DNA from: Patagioenas fasciata
Taxonomy: Eukaryota > Chordata > Aves > Columbiformes > Columbidae
Assembly: GCF_037038585.1 (NCBI RefSeq)
Contig: NC_092521.1
Location: 73,634,898-73,698,897, forward strand
Length of the DNA: 64,000 bases
Direction of reading: 5' to 3'
Below, piece after piece: positions 61,896 to 64,000 of the stretch. The translations under genes were made by a program, and so were the position numbers. The notes below the pieces were generated by a model. It searched no databases. It was not told where the DNA came from and worked only from the letters and a program-made list of their open reading frames with translations. Positions within the stretch are counted from its first letter, which is position 1. Each line of letters begins with the position of its first letter.

Positions 61896-64000
61896 CTCAT
61901 TTCCTATTCTTTCTCATTTTCCTTCTGTCTCGTACATTGTTTTTTAATGTTTTCTCCTCATTGTAACTTACCTTTTCCCTACTTTTCTCCCTGCTGCTCA
62001 GAGCTCATTATATCTAGTGCATTGACTTTAAGCTTAGCTTAGGAAGGGGTTGCCCAGAACTTACTAGTCTTTTCTTGCAGATAAAAGTTTATCTGTTCAT
62101 AGCTTGTTTTATTTAAGAACAAGATGCAACAAGATTTGAAAGCCCTCAGATGTAATGAAAATGTAGGCATTCCAATAGGTATAATAACTTTATTAAATAA
62201 TGCGCTGCTCTTCCTGCTTCTTTAAATATTTAAAATCACTTTGCAACTCTTTCCACACAGTACACAGGCAGAAAGCAATTGGGTAAAAATAGCAGTCATT
62301 AACTTTGGAGATGCACTAAGCACAGCAGGTAGTATATATGATTCAAATTCAAACCACTGCTTCTGAGAAGCAAAGTCTGGAATGGTTATAGTTTCTGCAC
62401 TACGCAAAAGGAGTATCATCTGAATGCTCATTAAAATAAAACATAAGGACTGATGCTTGTATCTTTATTGGGATGAGTAGACGAAATTAACGTGGGACTC
62501 GGGACTATTATGCTTAAAAGGAGGTAAAAATCCTTAGACAAAACCTAAGGGAAAAATCTAGATTAATGAAATAAACTAAATATTAGTTAACTGTATTACA
62601 GGCTCTAAAGGGTGGAAATCTGACCTTTGCAAATGTGTACGTGTGGTAGATAAATGTCTGTAAAAAGTATTTTGAGGGAAATAGATTGCTTCCCTTCTCA
62701 GTAGGCAGAAGTGCAGTATGTATTAGTCCTGTGCTGTTTTGAACATGTTTGATATCTCTTGGGGAAAAGGTACATAGCTCATACTTGGAAAATACCATAA
62801 AAACGTATGCTATCAATTGGTATTGCTGGCTGCACACTCTCTTTTTGTGATGTTAATTACAGCCACCTTTCTTTGCTACCTCTTTCATTAAGGTCAAAAG
62901 TTGAATTCCTGTACAAAGCTTGTAAGCAGTAAATAGAGCCCATCTGACACCCAAAAAGTAATTTTCTGTGAAGGTCAAGTGTGAGTCCCTTATCCCAGAG
63001 GACATGACCACAGTGCACCTGTACCAAAGCTACTCCAGGAACTGCAGGGTTTTTGGCAGGAGTACAGTGGTTCTACAGAGTTGCACATTCAGTGATGCCA
63101 TTCTGAATCTGTCAGTCATGTCCAGAACACAGAAGCTACCAGGTTGCCCGGATTTGTTTCTTTCCTGCATGACAAAACCAAGCAGGTTTTACTGCATTTT
63201 CATCCCTTGGTCTCATGGAATCTACTATATTAGCAAATCTAAAAGCAGCCATCACTGCAAATGTGTGTTCACTGTGAAAGTAATCATAGAAATGGTAATG
63301 ACACAGTAGGGATGGGCTGGACCACAGGCTCACATTGGTGTTTTGCAAGTCTCATTCTGGTGGGTTTTCTGCCAAGCACTTAGAGACTTCTCCTTGTGGT
63401 CTACAAGCTACTCCTGTCCCCAGCCATAGGGACAACACTGTTGTCTGTAATGCTACTTCAAATAATCAAATGATTGTCTGCTTGCCTGGGCTGAAATAGA
63501 ACGTGAGAAAGGGAATGTGATCTTGAAGCTGCGTGGTATCCAGGGAGTTAAAAAAATGTGTTGGCTGTCAGTATTTGAAAATGTTCCTGCTTCCAAACCC
63601 TTTGTAATATCCTGTGTTATATATGAAGTGTTGCTTCTTTCAGTCTTGAGCTTGGCAGACAGCTTTCACCAAAAAAAAAAAAAAAAGTATCCCAATTGAC
63701 TTTAATGGGTTGCAATCTCAACAAAGGATCAAGGATTAAAGGTGGAAAAAACAGAACTAACTTTCTGCTTGCAAAGGTGCCCTGGCTACATGTGCGAGGA
63801 AGGGTGGTAGAGAGGCAATGGGAGAAAGTTCACTCAGCTTTATCCCGTAGCAGCAGAAATAACTGTCCCTAGAAAAAGGCCAAAGGACTTCCATGTGCAG
63901 GGATTTCAGGCCTTCACTTTTTCTGAGCACTGCATTTCCCTTAGTGATTTTTATAAATAATTATTGACATGCCATTAGCTATGGCATTATGCAGTAGCCT
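61896..64000. other. Non-coding stretch to the window end
   Basis: An A16 run lies at 63671-63686. ORFs of 60-113 codons overlap on both strands (for example 62968-63309 plus with 63136-63348 minus) and are unrecognised. Nothing else was identified. Confidence 0.5.

Noticed and set aside
1-64000. tRNA, rRNA, snRNA, CRISPR and operon-like signals
   Set aside because: Scanned by eye for T-loop (GTTCRA) contexts, U6/U1-type starts and regularly spaced repeats; none were found. The window has the look of vertebrate non-coding DNA.

Overview
The window looks like nuclear DNA of a bird. It is AT-rich and gene-poor. Its clearest interspersed repeats are CR1 LINEs, most of them 5'-truncated and ending in the short ATTCTRTG repeats typical of avian CR1. 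There is one solo endogenous-retrovirus LTR, and older amniote debris: a very diverged CR1-type LINE and a MIR-like SINE. No operons, bacterial-type genes, CRISPR arrays, tRNA or rRNA genes were seen. Nearly all open frames are short and look like chance frames in non-coding DNA. The only protein homology I recognise is reverse-transcriptase debris inside the CR1 copies.

Layout: CR1 (+) at 80-480. About 8.4 kb without a recognisable gene follows; it holds one short ORF with a splice-acceptor-like start and a poly(A)-signal/A-tract end near 6.5-7.0 kb. An ancient CR1-type LINE (-) lies at 8898-9530 and a CR1 tail (+) at 11053-11108. A 533-bp solo LTR (-) lies at 12524-13056, framed by a perfect 5-bp target duplication CATTT. 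An isolated CpG island at about 15.56-15.92 kb carries a possible first exon (ATG at 15712, strong splice donor after 15772). CR1 (-) is at 16115-16330 and CR1 (+) copies are at 24085-24337, 27968-28692 and 31152-31426. A MIR-like SINE (+) is at 41080-41178, a 3'-truncated CR1 (-) with RT remnants at 43155-43925, and a probable old dispersed repeat near 53.5 kb. A pyrimidine-biased stretch holding the longest ORF (150 codons, -) lies at 61.4-61.9 kb.

The CpG island is the best evidence for a host transcription unit. If it is a promoter, most of what lies to its right (or left, if transcription is divergent) could be intron or lncRNA territory, but I could not link it to any coding exon. I found no previously undescribed biological system. 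The most checkable items are the CpG-island promoter, the LTR with its duplication, the short ORF ending in an AATAAA/A14 tract, and several possible exons or conserved non-coding blocks that need alignment or RNA data. Family assignments come from reading the sequence and from memory of repeat consensus sequences; no search was run.
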